Source: Laetiporus sulphureus 93-53 (lineage: Eukaryota > Basidiomycota > Agaricomycetes > Polyporales > Laetiporaceae). From it: a stretch of DNA of 64,000 nucleotides. The position numbers and the translations under genes were made by a program. Below, in pieces: positions 23,972 to 35,197 of the stretch. The notes under the pieces are model-generated. The model saw nothing but the letters and a program-made list of their open reading frames with translations. It did no database searches and had not been told where the DNA came from. The stretch spans positions 352,882 through 416,881 of the forward strand of contig NW_024468526.1 in NCBI RefSeq assembly GCF_001632365.1, written 5' to 3'. The stretch's first letter is position 1. Each line of letters opens with the position of its first letter.

Positions 23972-25902
23972 ATGGGCGTCAGCCCGACATTCAGCGGCTC
24001 GCATCGTCCAACATACCCTGTCGCCTAACGCACTGGCTGCGTTATAACGAATACTCATTGATCGATGGTCTCTCCATCTCACTTTCCTTCATCATCATTA
24101 TCATGTTCCGCACTGGACAGAGTCGCATAAGTGCTTCCATCGTATTTTGTTAGCCTTTGTATCTTTAGTTATTTCTTCTTTCCTCATCCCCACACACAGC
24201 AGGCTTTCTGTAATTTGTCGCATTTTTGCCAATAACATAATGTACACCAGCTGGTCGAATGGTACTCGTTCACAAGTCCGTCAGAGTGGCCTTCCAGCAT
24301 TCGGGCAACCATATATGGTAAGTATTGTGGATTGTGTATGGTTACCTTCAGCCACCCGAGCTGCCAAACTCCATCGATAGTGGAAGCGATTTCCTGCTTC
24401 CGACTTACGACGACGTTTCTGCGAACTCTACCCACCTCGACATGCCTTTTCTAAGCTGTTGCTCATTGGAACGTTGCATTATCACCGCAGTTGACCGTAC
24501 CCGCAAACAAAGAGTGTCCCATCCCCGCAGCGCATTGTCAAAAATGACCTAGGTTCATCGGAGGCGGACCTCCAGGATCGTAGCTGCCGGTCAAAGCTAG
24601 AAAAACCTACGTAGCAAGTATATCGACGATGCGGGCACCTGTGCGAATGTCGTACTGTTCGGTGAGAGCCACGTTTGGAGTACAGCCTTGAAGGATGCAT
24701 GTCATTCAAGCAAACACATTGTGCCGGCGATTCTAGAACCGACCTCGTAATACTCGGCTGTAGGTCTGCTATCGGGAAGGTAGATGTAACTCAAACGTAT
24801 GTGCGTGTTTGCATCCGGCTCGGTCGTATTATCGCGCAACTGGGCAGTGCGCAGTAATGTGGGCCTCCCACGAAACCCAGCGACTTCTTGAGTACGTACT
24901 AGCATATTTGGTCTATTCATTCAATTTCACATATCTGTTTATCTTTATCTTAGCCATTCACAAGGCGATGCATCCCGAACGAAGCTCTCTGCGGTGGCAG
25001 TACCTCGCTGGTCCTTGTGCTTCAGGCTACACTCTGCGATTGTTTGCTATCTAACCTCACTTTTCCTTCTATCATGCATGTCCTACTTGACACACCACCT
25101 CGACTCGGCCTTTTAGAAGGCTATACACTATGGGCGCTATTATGCGCGGTGCTGTTGGTCCCTGGTCAGAGCGTGAAAGGTCATCCTGCTGGAGTCTCGC
25201 TCAATACGCTTGGACGTTCTGTTTCATGTTTCGAGTTTGGCGCTTGATGGAATTAAATACTCACGCATGAGCGTTAAATTGGCCCACTCTCATTCCTCAA
25301 ACGCAAAATAATCAACGACTGTATGCTGTTTCCGCTCATTCAAGAATTCAATTGCGTATGTCCCATAATTATGAGTATGCATGCTGATATCACGCAAAAT
25401 ATAGTCTGGTAGGCTGTGCGTATCGAGGGCAAGTATGAGGCGGTGTGGATGATCATCGCCACTGCGAATAATATGGCGTCTGCCGGGACGTCAAGCTTTG
25501 ACAGGTTTCTCACATGTCGCTGACTATGTGCATTCCTCATTCCCCTTTGCGCCTCGCACAGTCAAGGCTCGGTTGCATGTGCTAGTCCTCGAACGCTCAG
25601 GTGTCAATGAGCTAAAGTCTGTCTACACTGATGTCTGAGTGCTGTTGGCGCCTGCCCCCACAATCTAGACGTGCGGTGTTGCTCAGAAGCCTCCACCCAT
25701 TCGGCCGGGATCAGTCAGCGATGCTATCCTAATATGTCAAGCCCACGCAATCGATTGTACTCCCTATGTGACAGCGTGTCTCAGATACTACTACGCTCCT
25801 TGCCTTGGTTCTAGAAATTCCTTGCCTTGCCTGAGTCAGACGGCTGCCGATGCACAGCAACGGCATCCACTGAACCGCCTGACTCGCTCTTGGATAGCGA
25901 TG
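23972..25902. other. No convincing gene
   Basis: Short ORFs only, none assignable. The last 200 bases form the upstream region of the first caspase-like gene. Confidence 0.45.
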
Positions 25903-25909
25903 TATAAAT
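25903..25909 (+). promoter_or_regulatory. TATA box of caspase-like gene 1
   Basis: TATAAAT followed by a pyrimidine-rich tract lies 62 nt upstream of the ATG at 25971. Confidence 0.55.
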
Positions 25910-25970
25910 CCTCTCCCCCAATCCATGCTGTATCTCGTCATATGGTCGCCCTTAACCGATCTTCTTCAAC

Positions 25971-28560
25971 ATGCCATTCAATGGCCCGTCGGATCAACGG
26001 GCGCTCCATGCTGCTCTCAGTCCACGGAAGAAGGCACTGCTTATTGGCATCAATTATGAAGGCAATACCCAGCTATATGGCCCACAGCAGGACGCAAAGA
26101 GCTTCGCCGATCTTCTAATACGTGAGCACTTATCAGAGGAAAACCCATGTTTCGCGGCTAACGCCGCACATAGAGCACTTTGGATATGATGCTAAGAACG
26201 TCGTGATAATGCTTGACCGACAGGATGAAGATAAGCAGATGGTACCTACCGAGGCAAACGTGGTATGTTGCAGACAGTTCGGAATGTACAGCAACAGTCA
26301 ATGTCTTCGCGAACAGCTACGTGAACTTAACAACCTTGTCCAAGACGCACGACCTGGAGATCACTTTGTATTTTATTGTGTGTGTCGCATTTATTGGTGA
26401 ACGTTCATAATTGTTGACGATGGGACATGCTGGTCTTGTCAGACGCTGGGCATGGCGGTCAAATACCTTGCACGCACCTCCTCAAGGACGAGAAGGATAG
26501 TATAACAAGTTCTTGCTACTCTGAAGTTGATGGCCAAGATGAAGGTGAGCCGCTTGACAGCCAAGTTTGATTACGACTTATAATTGCTGCATTAGTAATC
26601 ATTGCCGCAGATGGCTTATCCATTTTGGATAATGTACATGCCACGTTGCCTTTCTCGTCCGCCAGGCTTTGACTACTGACTACGATGATGCTGCGTTTGC
26701 ACAGGTTTTGCGCGAAGTCCTTGTCGATCGGCTGCCCCCTGGTGCCTCTTTGAATGTAAGTGCTGTGGAAGCCGTCAGGATGACATCATGCGACTGACTT
26801 TTTAGGCAATTTTTGATGCCTGCCATTCGGGGACCCTTCTTGGTGAGCTAGCTGTCGCTTCGTAAAAATATATATGATCTCAATTACCACCCTTCTCGCA
26901 CAAGACTTGGATCATAGTGAATGCAATCGTCGGCAGTTCGACAAGACGTACCGGTTCAGGCGCACTCCAGGTGGGACTCCGCGAACATCGCCAGTTACAA
27001 GCACGGTGCAACTTCGACAACGTACGTTGTCGCGGTCTCCGCAGCGCAGCATTCCTCGTGGTCAGTCTCTCCCAGACGATATGCCAACATTGCTGACGTG
27101 CCGTCTGATTGACTTTGTTGATAGTCCTCAGTCTCCATAGTATCGTTGAAGAGCCATCGCTTCTGCAGAGATTAGGACATCACCCCCTAATTGAGTCTCA
27201 CTCAGAGAGGGATGCCTCTGATATAGACACGTCCTCCGATGGGAAAACAACAACACAGATCAGAATGCGCTCGACGGCCTCCATCATTGTCTCCATACGG
27301 AAGATGGTCAAGTCGGGAAGACTTGCTAAAGGACGCGTCATTGAGAAGGTAGCGACCTATTCTTGGATAGGAGCTGCGGCCACTCCCAGTATAATCACCA
27401 AATCCAACTTGGAGTCCAGAGAATTGGACCCAATGGCAACGGCTTCCAGCAGTCTTGACAGAAGCAGCAGCTTGAAGGAGAGGTTTTCAATGCCCTTTAG
27501 GGTCATCAAGAAGGTCAAACAATCGATTGGTAGTAAAATGGTTTCAGGTCTTGCAAGGAGAGGTTCTTTTGAAGAAAGGGAACAAGAGGAGCGGAACTCA
27601 GGGCAACGGTCTGCGGTTGCCGGCGTCAGGTTATCTGCATACATCGAGTCTTGGACCACTGTATCCTCGTCCTCCAGCTCCGCCGCGTCTGTAACGATCA
27701 TTCCTAGACGCAGTCCGACAAGGAGGCATTCAGCAGATGCAATCCTTGGGCGTGCCCATACCGCATTGGCGCCCGTTTTTGCGATGCCAGTGATGAGTTC
27801 GAGAGATTCTCTCGGCGTCTCAGCAAATGACGGACTATCGCTGATGGCCGCTGGTGCTACGCTTGCGTCTGCCAGCTTCGTACAAGCTGTCCAAAAGCGA
27901 GTGAAGAAGCGGTGTGCTGGACGTTGTCACGACGGGTTACTTCTAACGAAACAATCGGCTGTGCACGTAGAGGTAGTGTCATTTTCTGCGTGCGCAGATG
28001 GACAACTGTCATGGGAGGGCCCACGAGGAACGTCAATGACACAGGTGAGACGTCTTCATTGAACATCGATGTTGCGGATTGTTCCTCGTCATACTGATTC
28101 TCACCGACAGGTTCTAATCGAGTATCTAAGTACGCCGCTCCAGAGCTTCCTCACGTACCGTATGACATGAACATCCATTTGTAGAGCAGAACCCATCACC
28201 GACATATAGGAGTCTATGGACTCATATGAAGTAAGATTGTTAATTACGGGGGGATGACCTAGCTTCCCTGATCGTGGCTGCATTGTTAATAGCGATCATT
28301 GGGATGACACCATGCGTGTGATGCGGGACTCATATCGCAAAGCGAGGAAGAAGCCGCCATTTGGCATGCCCGACTATCAGTACCCACAGGTGCGCATTAG
28401 TATCACGCATGGGACAATCAACTCAGTTGACAATTCCGCACACGCATTGCAGTTCAGCAGCATGCAGCCACTCGTAAGTGAAACGGTGCTGCTCTCCACT
28501 TAACACTCCTAATCGTCGAGAATTGCCAATCAGGATCTCGATGCAGAATTCACGCTGTAG
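25971..28560 (+). CDS. Caspase-like protein (type I metacaspase-like, p20-linker-p10), array copy 1
   Basis: Modelled with 13 exons (597 aa): 25971-26121, 26174-26262, 26317-26377, 26443-26544, 26596-26633, 26705-26755, 26806-26842, 26905-27060, 27125-28044, 28111-28154, 28293-28389, 28453-28473 and 28534-28560. The p20 begins with KKALLIGINYEG. FVFYYAGHGGQ places the catalytic His at residue 104 and AIFDACHSGT the nucleophile Cys at 170. DEVIIAADGLSILDN fits the metacaspase DE(V)I-pocket strand. About 340 Ser/Arg-rich, probably disordered residues follow, then a p10-like module: CAGRCHDG, VVSFSACADGQLSWE, SMTQVLIEYL. A short tail ends in DLDAEFTL. Family knowledge: Cys-His clan CD peptidases, usually cleaving after Arg/Lys, linked to stress and cell death. 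Exon lengths 89, 61 and 37 nt equal those in copies 2 and 3, supporting the model. Least certain are the junction 27060/27125 and the 138-nt intron at 28155-28292. Confidence 0.8.
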
Positions 28561-29174
28561 GCCTCAATCGTAGCTTCACGGCTAGTGTCAGCCAACCTGT
28601 CCGCCTGTATTCCCAATACCACATACTCTATGTTCTCCGACCGCATTTAGGAGAGCGCCACGATCACTCGTGCATGTTGGTTGGCCAACTTGAAAGGCAG
28701 TATAGTGATATAGAGGTACCAGAAGAGGGTCAGAAACCGCTTCTTGTTCTCTCTTTGGGCACTGCAACACGGCCCTTGAATCGACGAAAATGGTCCCTTT
28801 TCTCCTGTCTCAAGGTGCATGCACTACTTCGCTGCGGCTATGCTCTCGCCAACAATCTTCATTTGCATCCGCGCGGCGAAACATAGCCCGTCGTGGGCTT
28901 TTGTGGAAAAACGATCACTGGCTGATATAGAAGAGTACACATGATGTGTGAAACTCAGACGCACACGATGGCGTCCTGTACGCCTGAAGCGTCTGTCTTG
29001 AACCGACACTATGGCTCGTGGGACGGATGCCCGCTCCAATTCATTCGGGAAGCGGCACCTTCTCCATCTCCTCTACTCCGGTGTCGCAGGGGCCCGCTTT
29101 GAAACGTAACGGGCTTCTTTTGCGGGTAAGCTAGTTCAAGCAACTTCGTACCGTCGAGGCTGCCATAAACGGAA
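28561..29174. other. Intergenic, no gene recognised
   Basis: Short ORFs only, including one of 70 codons at 28674-28886 without a recognisable motif. Confidence 0.5.
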
Positions 29175-30080
29175 TACATTCATCCAGTTGGAGGGCACCC
29201 TAGTGGCTCTGCAACCGCACCTCACCATCGCTCCTAGGATCTCGGACACCGGCCAGGCCAAGCCGCTGCAACACCGTGAAGCCCGGTCACCTTGCGGCAC
29301 TCTAGAACGTCTTCTGTGCGTCGTGCATACGACTCAGGAACCTGGACACCGTGCATGCATGAGCAAGATCCGCCTTGAGATCCTCAAGCACTTGACCTGC
29401 GAGCAATCTCCGCTGCTCGATCTTGATGGGTATTTAGGTCGAATTTTACGCGCGGCTCCGTCCACTCTTCTTAGCGTGCCAGTTGACAAGGAGCCATATT
29501 GGCGATTGCGTATAGGCATGCGGACAGACTGGTGCGGTATTGTAGCGGTATGTTCCGGTTGCCTGCAGTGCGATAGGCAAGTACCGTTCTGTGGGGTCGC
29601 GCATTCGGAAGATACAGGGATGCAGTATAAATAGCTGGAGAGGTATGCCGTTTCAAGTAAGTCTTCGATGCGGGGCGCTGATTGTTTGAGATCCATGCCT
29701 TTGCGGGGACAGTGGTCCTGAGAAAAATCAATTTGGCATACTTGACGGCACATGCTGGATCTCCTGCCTTTGATATGGGTGTGGGGGTAGGCGCCCGGCT
29801 GGGAGCCACGAAGCTGATGCGAGACGTTCGGTATGCACGAAGCAGGGCCGTGTGCCCGGCAAATTCTCCGCCTGCTATTCGACGACTGAGCCGGACAGAT
29901 TTGCTTTTATCGCCGCTTGCCGCGCACGCCTGCGGGCTCGACGATCCACTCTTAGCGCTCGCATCCTAGGATGCTGCGCGAGCCCGTTCCGCTTCTGGTG
30001 CCAAGCACCTAGGACATGGCTTCCTCGAGAGGCATCTCCTCGCAATATGCGACCTCTGCACCGAAGAGTGATTGTGCTCA
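29175..30080 (+). repeat. Diverged dispersed repeat, copy B
   Basis: Aligns in inverted orientation to 14950-15880. Within it are a TATAAATA-like box near 29625 (cagtataaatagc; the other copy has cagtataattagc) and an ORF fragment with TLERLLCVVH. It sits between caspase-like copy 1 and the degenerate copy. Boundaries are approximate and the element class is unknown. Confidence 0.7.
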
Positions 30081-31778
30081 AGATGTAGATCCAGTGTCGC
30101 AGGTTCCGCGTGCGCAGCCTCCCTCGCAGCCGATATCGCGAGTGCTTCCCAAGTGCCTGACGACGGAGAACGAGCTCCCATGCATCGTCCGGTGTTGTGA
30201 GTCCTATGAGCTGCACGCGACAGCCTTCATCTAGACTCTCCTGGACCCTTGCCTACTGACCTTCATTTGTGATTATGTAGGAGAGTGATCCGAAGCCGGA
30301 CGCATCTGCATGGTCGTCAGCTACCATTGTCTCGGCTAGCCGAAGGGAACAAAATATATACGCTGCCTTCTTCTACTGGAGGCTGTTGTGATGCAAGGCG
30401 TTGGTGGTTTGTGGGTCCACACCATTCAGTGGGTGTGAGGCTAGGGCCTCGTGCTTCTCCATCGAGCCATCGTTAGTTACGTGCAATTCACACATGGTGT
30501 TGCCTCGTGGCAGATGTGGAGCTGGTTATCTGAGCTTCAGAATCACTACGATAGGCGATCGGCCCGGGAGCTAGTACGGAGCTGATGCGCCAGAGATTCT
30601 GTAGACATGAGGCAGCAACGGCTTCCTCCTGACGAGCCAAGCCTAGTACGTCTTCTGCGCATGATTCCTTATCTCACCGGCTACTCACATACCCATACCT
30701 CTATCGAGGCTCGCGCTCTACCTTCTGTACCCGAGGCTTTCCAGGTGGCAACGAGAAGGCAGTGCCTTCCTGTTTCATCTCATCAAGCCACTGGTGCATC
30801 CAATTCTCCATCGAATTTTCGCAACGCTGGTTGTCTGTCATGTGGTGAGGCTGTCAATCCGTTTTCCAGGCGTGCAGGCGCCCACCTTATGCAAACGCCT
30901 GCAGTGGGCGTTGGTTGAAATGCCGAATTCATTAGGTGCCGGCTTGCTGCCGTGCTGGATCGCTGGGGAAAAACACCGGTAAGCTGTGCAATCTCACTTA
31001 ACAAGGAATCAATCTCGCCTAGTTGCTCATCGATGTCTGTTCAATTTACCTAGATGAATGCGATCTCGCCCCGGAGCCTGTGGGTGCCACTTATTGAGAT
31101 TAAATTCTAATATCACATATCACAGCGTCCTCATCCCCAGGGCCTGGCAGACTGATCCGAGGAGGCTTTGAATCTCTCGCAATTTGATGGAGTATGGTAT
31201 TTTTTTCAGAAATTGCTTTCAAATTGTGAAGGAATGCTCGGCTGACAATAAACTACGACCAATGATGCGACTTGAATTTCGTCCGGGGTCCCACAGGGCC
31301 ACAATACTTGCGCGTTATCCACGTGACCGCGTCTATGTGACAGGCGTCTCGTGCGCGTGTGACTCGTACTGCTCGCGGACTAAATGCATATTCCGTTGCA
31401 GCTTTATGAGTCTGGCTTTAGGCATAATGCATAACTACTTATGGATGTCCGTTGATCAAGCATGGCGCAGCAATACTCGAAGTTGAATAATGCAAACAGA
31501 TGCCTCCTGTCCTCTCCTTTACGAAAATTTACAGCAAGTACTGTTTCTTACTATGCTGTGCGTTTGTTGAGTACTAACATTTCATATGAATAATTAGACA
31601 TTTAGGCTAAAGAGAGCCTCGTACAGTGTCAGTGATATACCCGTTTGTGTTCCAAAGTATGTGCACTCCACAGCCATGTTCTCCAGGTTTAACAAGACCA
31701 TGGTCAGGCTATTTTCATTCCTTTTTGTGTAAGCATTTACATATGTGGTTGATGTATTGGTATTTGACCGCTCCCTAG
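30081..31778. other. No gene seen; expected place of a lost 5' half
   Basis: No p20 start, His-motif exon or other caspase-like exon could be found here, although the downstream degenerate copy should have begun in this interval. Only unassigned short ORFs are present. Confidence 0.45.
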
Positions 31779-33422
31779 GCGATCTTCGAGATGTGCCATT
31801 CGGGCCCTCTATGTGCTGCGCTGAGTATGCTACTGAACACTATCAGATGGTGACGTGAGTTGTTGCGCGTAAATTCCGACGGTACATAGCGACAGAAATT
31901 GTTTTCAGTTTGACAAGATGTTTGGCCGGTTCGCACTGCAGGCAAATCACTACCTCCACCCTCGCCGGAAATTAACCAGTGTACAATACCGTAGGTACAA
32001 TCGACTCACCTTTATTGTGAGTCTTCCATCCTATCGCTTAGCAAACCATCGTAGATGACGGAATTGAACGAAATCCAGTACCCACTCTCTCCACAACGGC
32101 TGAAGATTCGCTATCGCAGACGAGGATCGCTCGACCATCCGGATCCTATGAAGGTGATTCCTCTTTCTCATGAATATCCCTTCTGATCCGTAATGAACGA
32201 AATCCTCTAGCCTTTGTATGACTGCAACCATTGTTGTCGTTGTCGTTCATTGAGGAGAAAAACGGTAATGCGGCGTCTGGAGATATCCGTCGATGAGAAG
32301 GGCAAAACAACGAACGCACACATATTCAAAGAGGTAGCAGAATATACATGGGTACAAACGGCCTCCATTCCGGGAGTCGCAGTCAAGAGGCTGAACGATG
32401 CACCAATTGTGGGTCCAATCCCACGCAAACATAGCGATTTTACGCAGGCGTACTCTGCAGTCGACCGATGAATGCGAGAGGGGACGAAGACATTGTACCT
32501 TTAACCAACTATTACAAGAACAGGATCCTCCTCTGTGGCCACGTCGACGTCGCAGATTTGTCTAAGGCACCCCCAGCGCTCAAGTCGACAATAACTCATC
32601 GCTTCCTTGGAGTGCGATGTAAGCTGTCCAACGTATCTCCGCAAATGCTACAATCGCTTTGAATGCACAGATTGACTAACGAGGGGCCGCCTACTTCCGA
32701 GGCATTTTCGACAAGCCGTGCGCAAACACCGATTTCATAAGTGCGACTCTTAAGGCTTTCAACAAAGGTTCCCAAAGACGGCCAAAGACGCGATGCACCG
32801 GTCGCTGTCAGGATAAATTCATGTTGAAGCCGAACGGCAAACATACACAAGCCAAGATGGTGTCGTTTTCGACATGTGCAGATCAGCAGCTGTCATGGGA
32901 ACTAGTACCTACCCGGAACGATACCGTAAGTACTCGGTGCGATTTCATCCTCTTATCATAGCGAGCGTGAACGTTGCGGGTGGGAAGCTTGAGTACTTCG
33001 ATGACAGAAGTGAGGTATTTCACCCGCTAGGACTTGTACTGGTGCACTCCAAGGTTCTTGTAAACTGTCTTGGTATGTGTCCTGCCTCAAACCGCTGAAG
33101 TAACCTCTGATAAAACTCCCCGTGCAGAGTGCACACCGTCGCCGGCATACAGAACGTTTTGGACTCATAAGAAGTATGATCATTCACAAGTGGCATTGTT
33201 GCCTATCATTCTTTCACGACAACTGTGTTGAGTAAATTATTGCTGAGATGAAGCTATCCATAGGCATGATGCGAGAACATCACCACTGGGCAGCAAGCAA
33301 TCGTGCAGGCATCATGCCCGAATACCTGTGTTTACAGGTGAGCATGAATATTATGTAGGCAATCAAGCGTTGATAATGACATATATTTCGTCCAGTTAAG
33401 CAGCGTCATGATGAAACCTATT
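31779..33422 (+). pseudogene. Degenerate caspase-like copy (array copy between 1 and 2)
   Basis: Scattered exons match copy 1 in order. The nucleophile exon reads AIFEMCHSGPLC after a tttgaccgctccctag acceptor (31779 on). A piece QFDKMFGRF at about 31918 matches QFDKTYRF. HIFKEVAEYTWVQTASIP at about 32310 matches the linker segment of copy 1. Then come TRCTGRCQDKFML and MVSFSTCADQQLSWEL near 32790-32910 (p10). MMREHHHWAASNRAGIMPEY near 33265 and LSSVMMKP near 33396 match the tail exons. The frame is interrupted between these pieces (for example a stop at about 32660), the SMTQ motif is lost, and no exons for the first two thirds of p20, including the catalytic His, are visible upstream. It is best read as a decayed member of the tandem array; a rearranged but transcribed gene cannot be excluded. 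Confidence 0.75.
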
Positions 33423-35197
33423 GTAGGTTTGTATGTCCTGCCATGCCGCCCGCCAATTAATCAGTCGTTTGAACGCGTATCGCACAGTCTAAGGTCCGCA
33501 CTCACTAGTTGGCGGTGGGCAAACAGATGCATGGCTGATTCCAATGATAAATTTCTAGTGGACAAGCCTTCTATGGAGTCTATGCGCAGGCTGTTCGAAG
33601 CACTGATAACTTCTCGAGTCGACCCTTCTCTTTCTCCTTCATTTGTCTATCCATTCTTTTAACCTTGTGATGGAATCCATTCTTGGTTATGGATAGACAT
33701 TCCGTTCGCCCGTACCAAGGAAACATTTTTCGTTATATGTTCTCCATTAGTGCCCGACTGTCACGAATGTGATGATAATCCGATACTGTAGTATACATGA
33801 TCGGCATCAGACTCGTTCTGATCCTTAGATAGCATGCTCGGCATGCCCATATTTCAGAACATTCGACATAGAATTAGTCTCCCAAGGGAACTTTACTCGT
33901 GCCAATGACACTCGTATGCATGCCATTGGCCACCACCGCGGCGGCGCACAAAGAAAGTCGGCAGCGCGCGTAAGCGCTCATCAAGCTTCTTCACCCCAAC
34001 GTTGCACTGCTGCTTTCAACATCTTCGCGTGTTCTCATCAAGGATTATCCTGGATCAGTCATCATGTTCGTGATCGGGATGATCTTACCATGGCCTTGGC
34101 CATACGCATCAAAAAGCGGAATCAGAAACAAGTTTGTAGCGCAACTTGTGCCGTTCATTCAACTGTTCTCGAAGCTGGCACACGCCAAGCTTTAAGCCTT
34201 GCATTTGCGCTCAGGATTCCACAGTTCAATCTGTATGGGTCACACAGCTGCATCGTAATGATCATCTTCCAACGCGGTCTATGCGTTTTCATTCAGTGCT
34301 AGCAATCATAACAATGCCGACTGCTCCGAGTCTTTCGAGTCATGCTTATGTGGTGCCGTTTCCCGGGAGAGAGTCCGCGATGCAGGGGACTGTCATCTCA
34401 TGCTCAGATAATCTGCAAAGTGTACGTTACACTGTACGTTTAAACTCGGGTCCATCTGGGGCCGCCGATGTTTGGATACCGTCAGCGCCCAATGTCAAGC
34501 CACAGCCGCTCAATCAGCCTTGGCTGTGCCATAAGTACTTCTCGCATCATACACTTACACATAAACGCTCATTTACTCCGCAGCCTCCCGGATTCTATCC
34601 TACTTGCAGAAGGAGCGATGCCTACCCGCTTTTCTGATCCATCTCTCGCAGGCAGAACAGAAGTGTGGTTGGGTGGACTTTGTTCCACCCTTGGGCACTC
34701 TAGAACTGGTCTGCCAGCTTGAAACTGCATCGCGAAACGCGAATGAACAAGACACACTGCCATGAACTTTGCCCGATGACATACTTCAATTCCTGAAATC
34801 GGCTGCAACCCCCCGGAAATGACCGTGCTGCAGACCTATCTGCGTGTTATGGTATTTTCTTCTGCCAAGCCTGGGATACTTCAGGGTTGCTATGGACCAC
34901 CACCTTTCGGCAAGTCTTTACAGAAGGACGGGCGAGTATGAATGCTTACATAGTATCGAACGCTAGTGCTACCTGGATGCGATATCCCAGATAGCACAGC
35001 AGAATCCCATTGTATTTGAAGGCAGAGATGCACCTGTTTCATCCTCCCGAGCGCCCAGTCTTGGCATTCATGAGACATACAAATAGCCGGCACAGCTTGC
35101 AAGGCACCACCGCTACACTTTTGCTCTCATCTCTGGGCGTTCTGCCTCTTTCATTGAGAAGACATCTATCAACAATTGCTCTTGTACTGCGCAAGCT
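33423..35197. other. Intergenic, no gene recognised
   Basis: Unassigned ORFs of up to 163 codons (34146-34637, +) overlap others in different frames and lack motifs. The upstream region of caspase-like copy 2 lies at the end; no clear TATA box was seen there. Confidence 0.45.

Noticed and set aside
26611..26633. Alternative exon 5 of caspase-like copy 1 starting at 26611
   Set aside because: The acceptor at 26595 adds VIIAA and restores the DEVI strand seen in copy 3 (DEVILPMD), so it is preferred.
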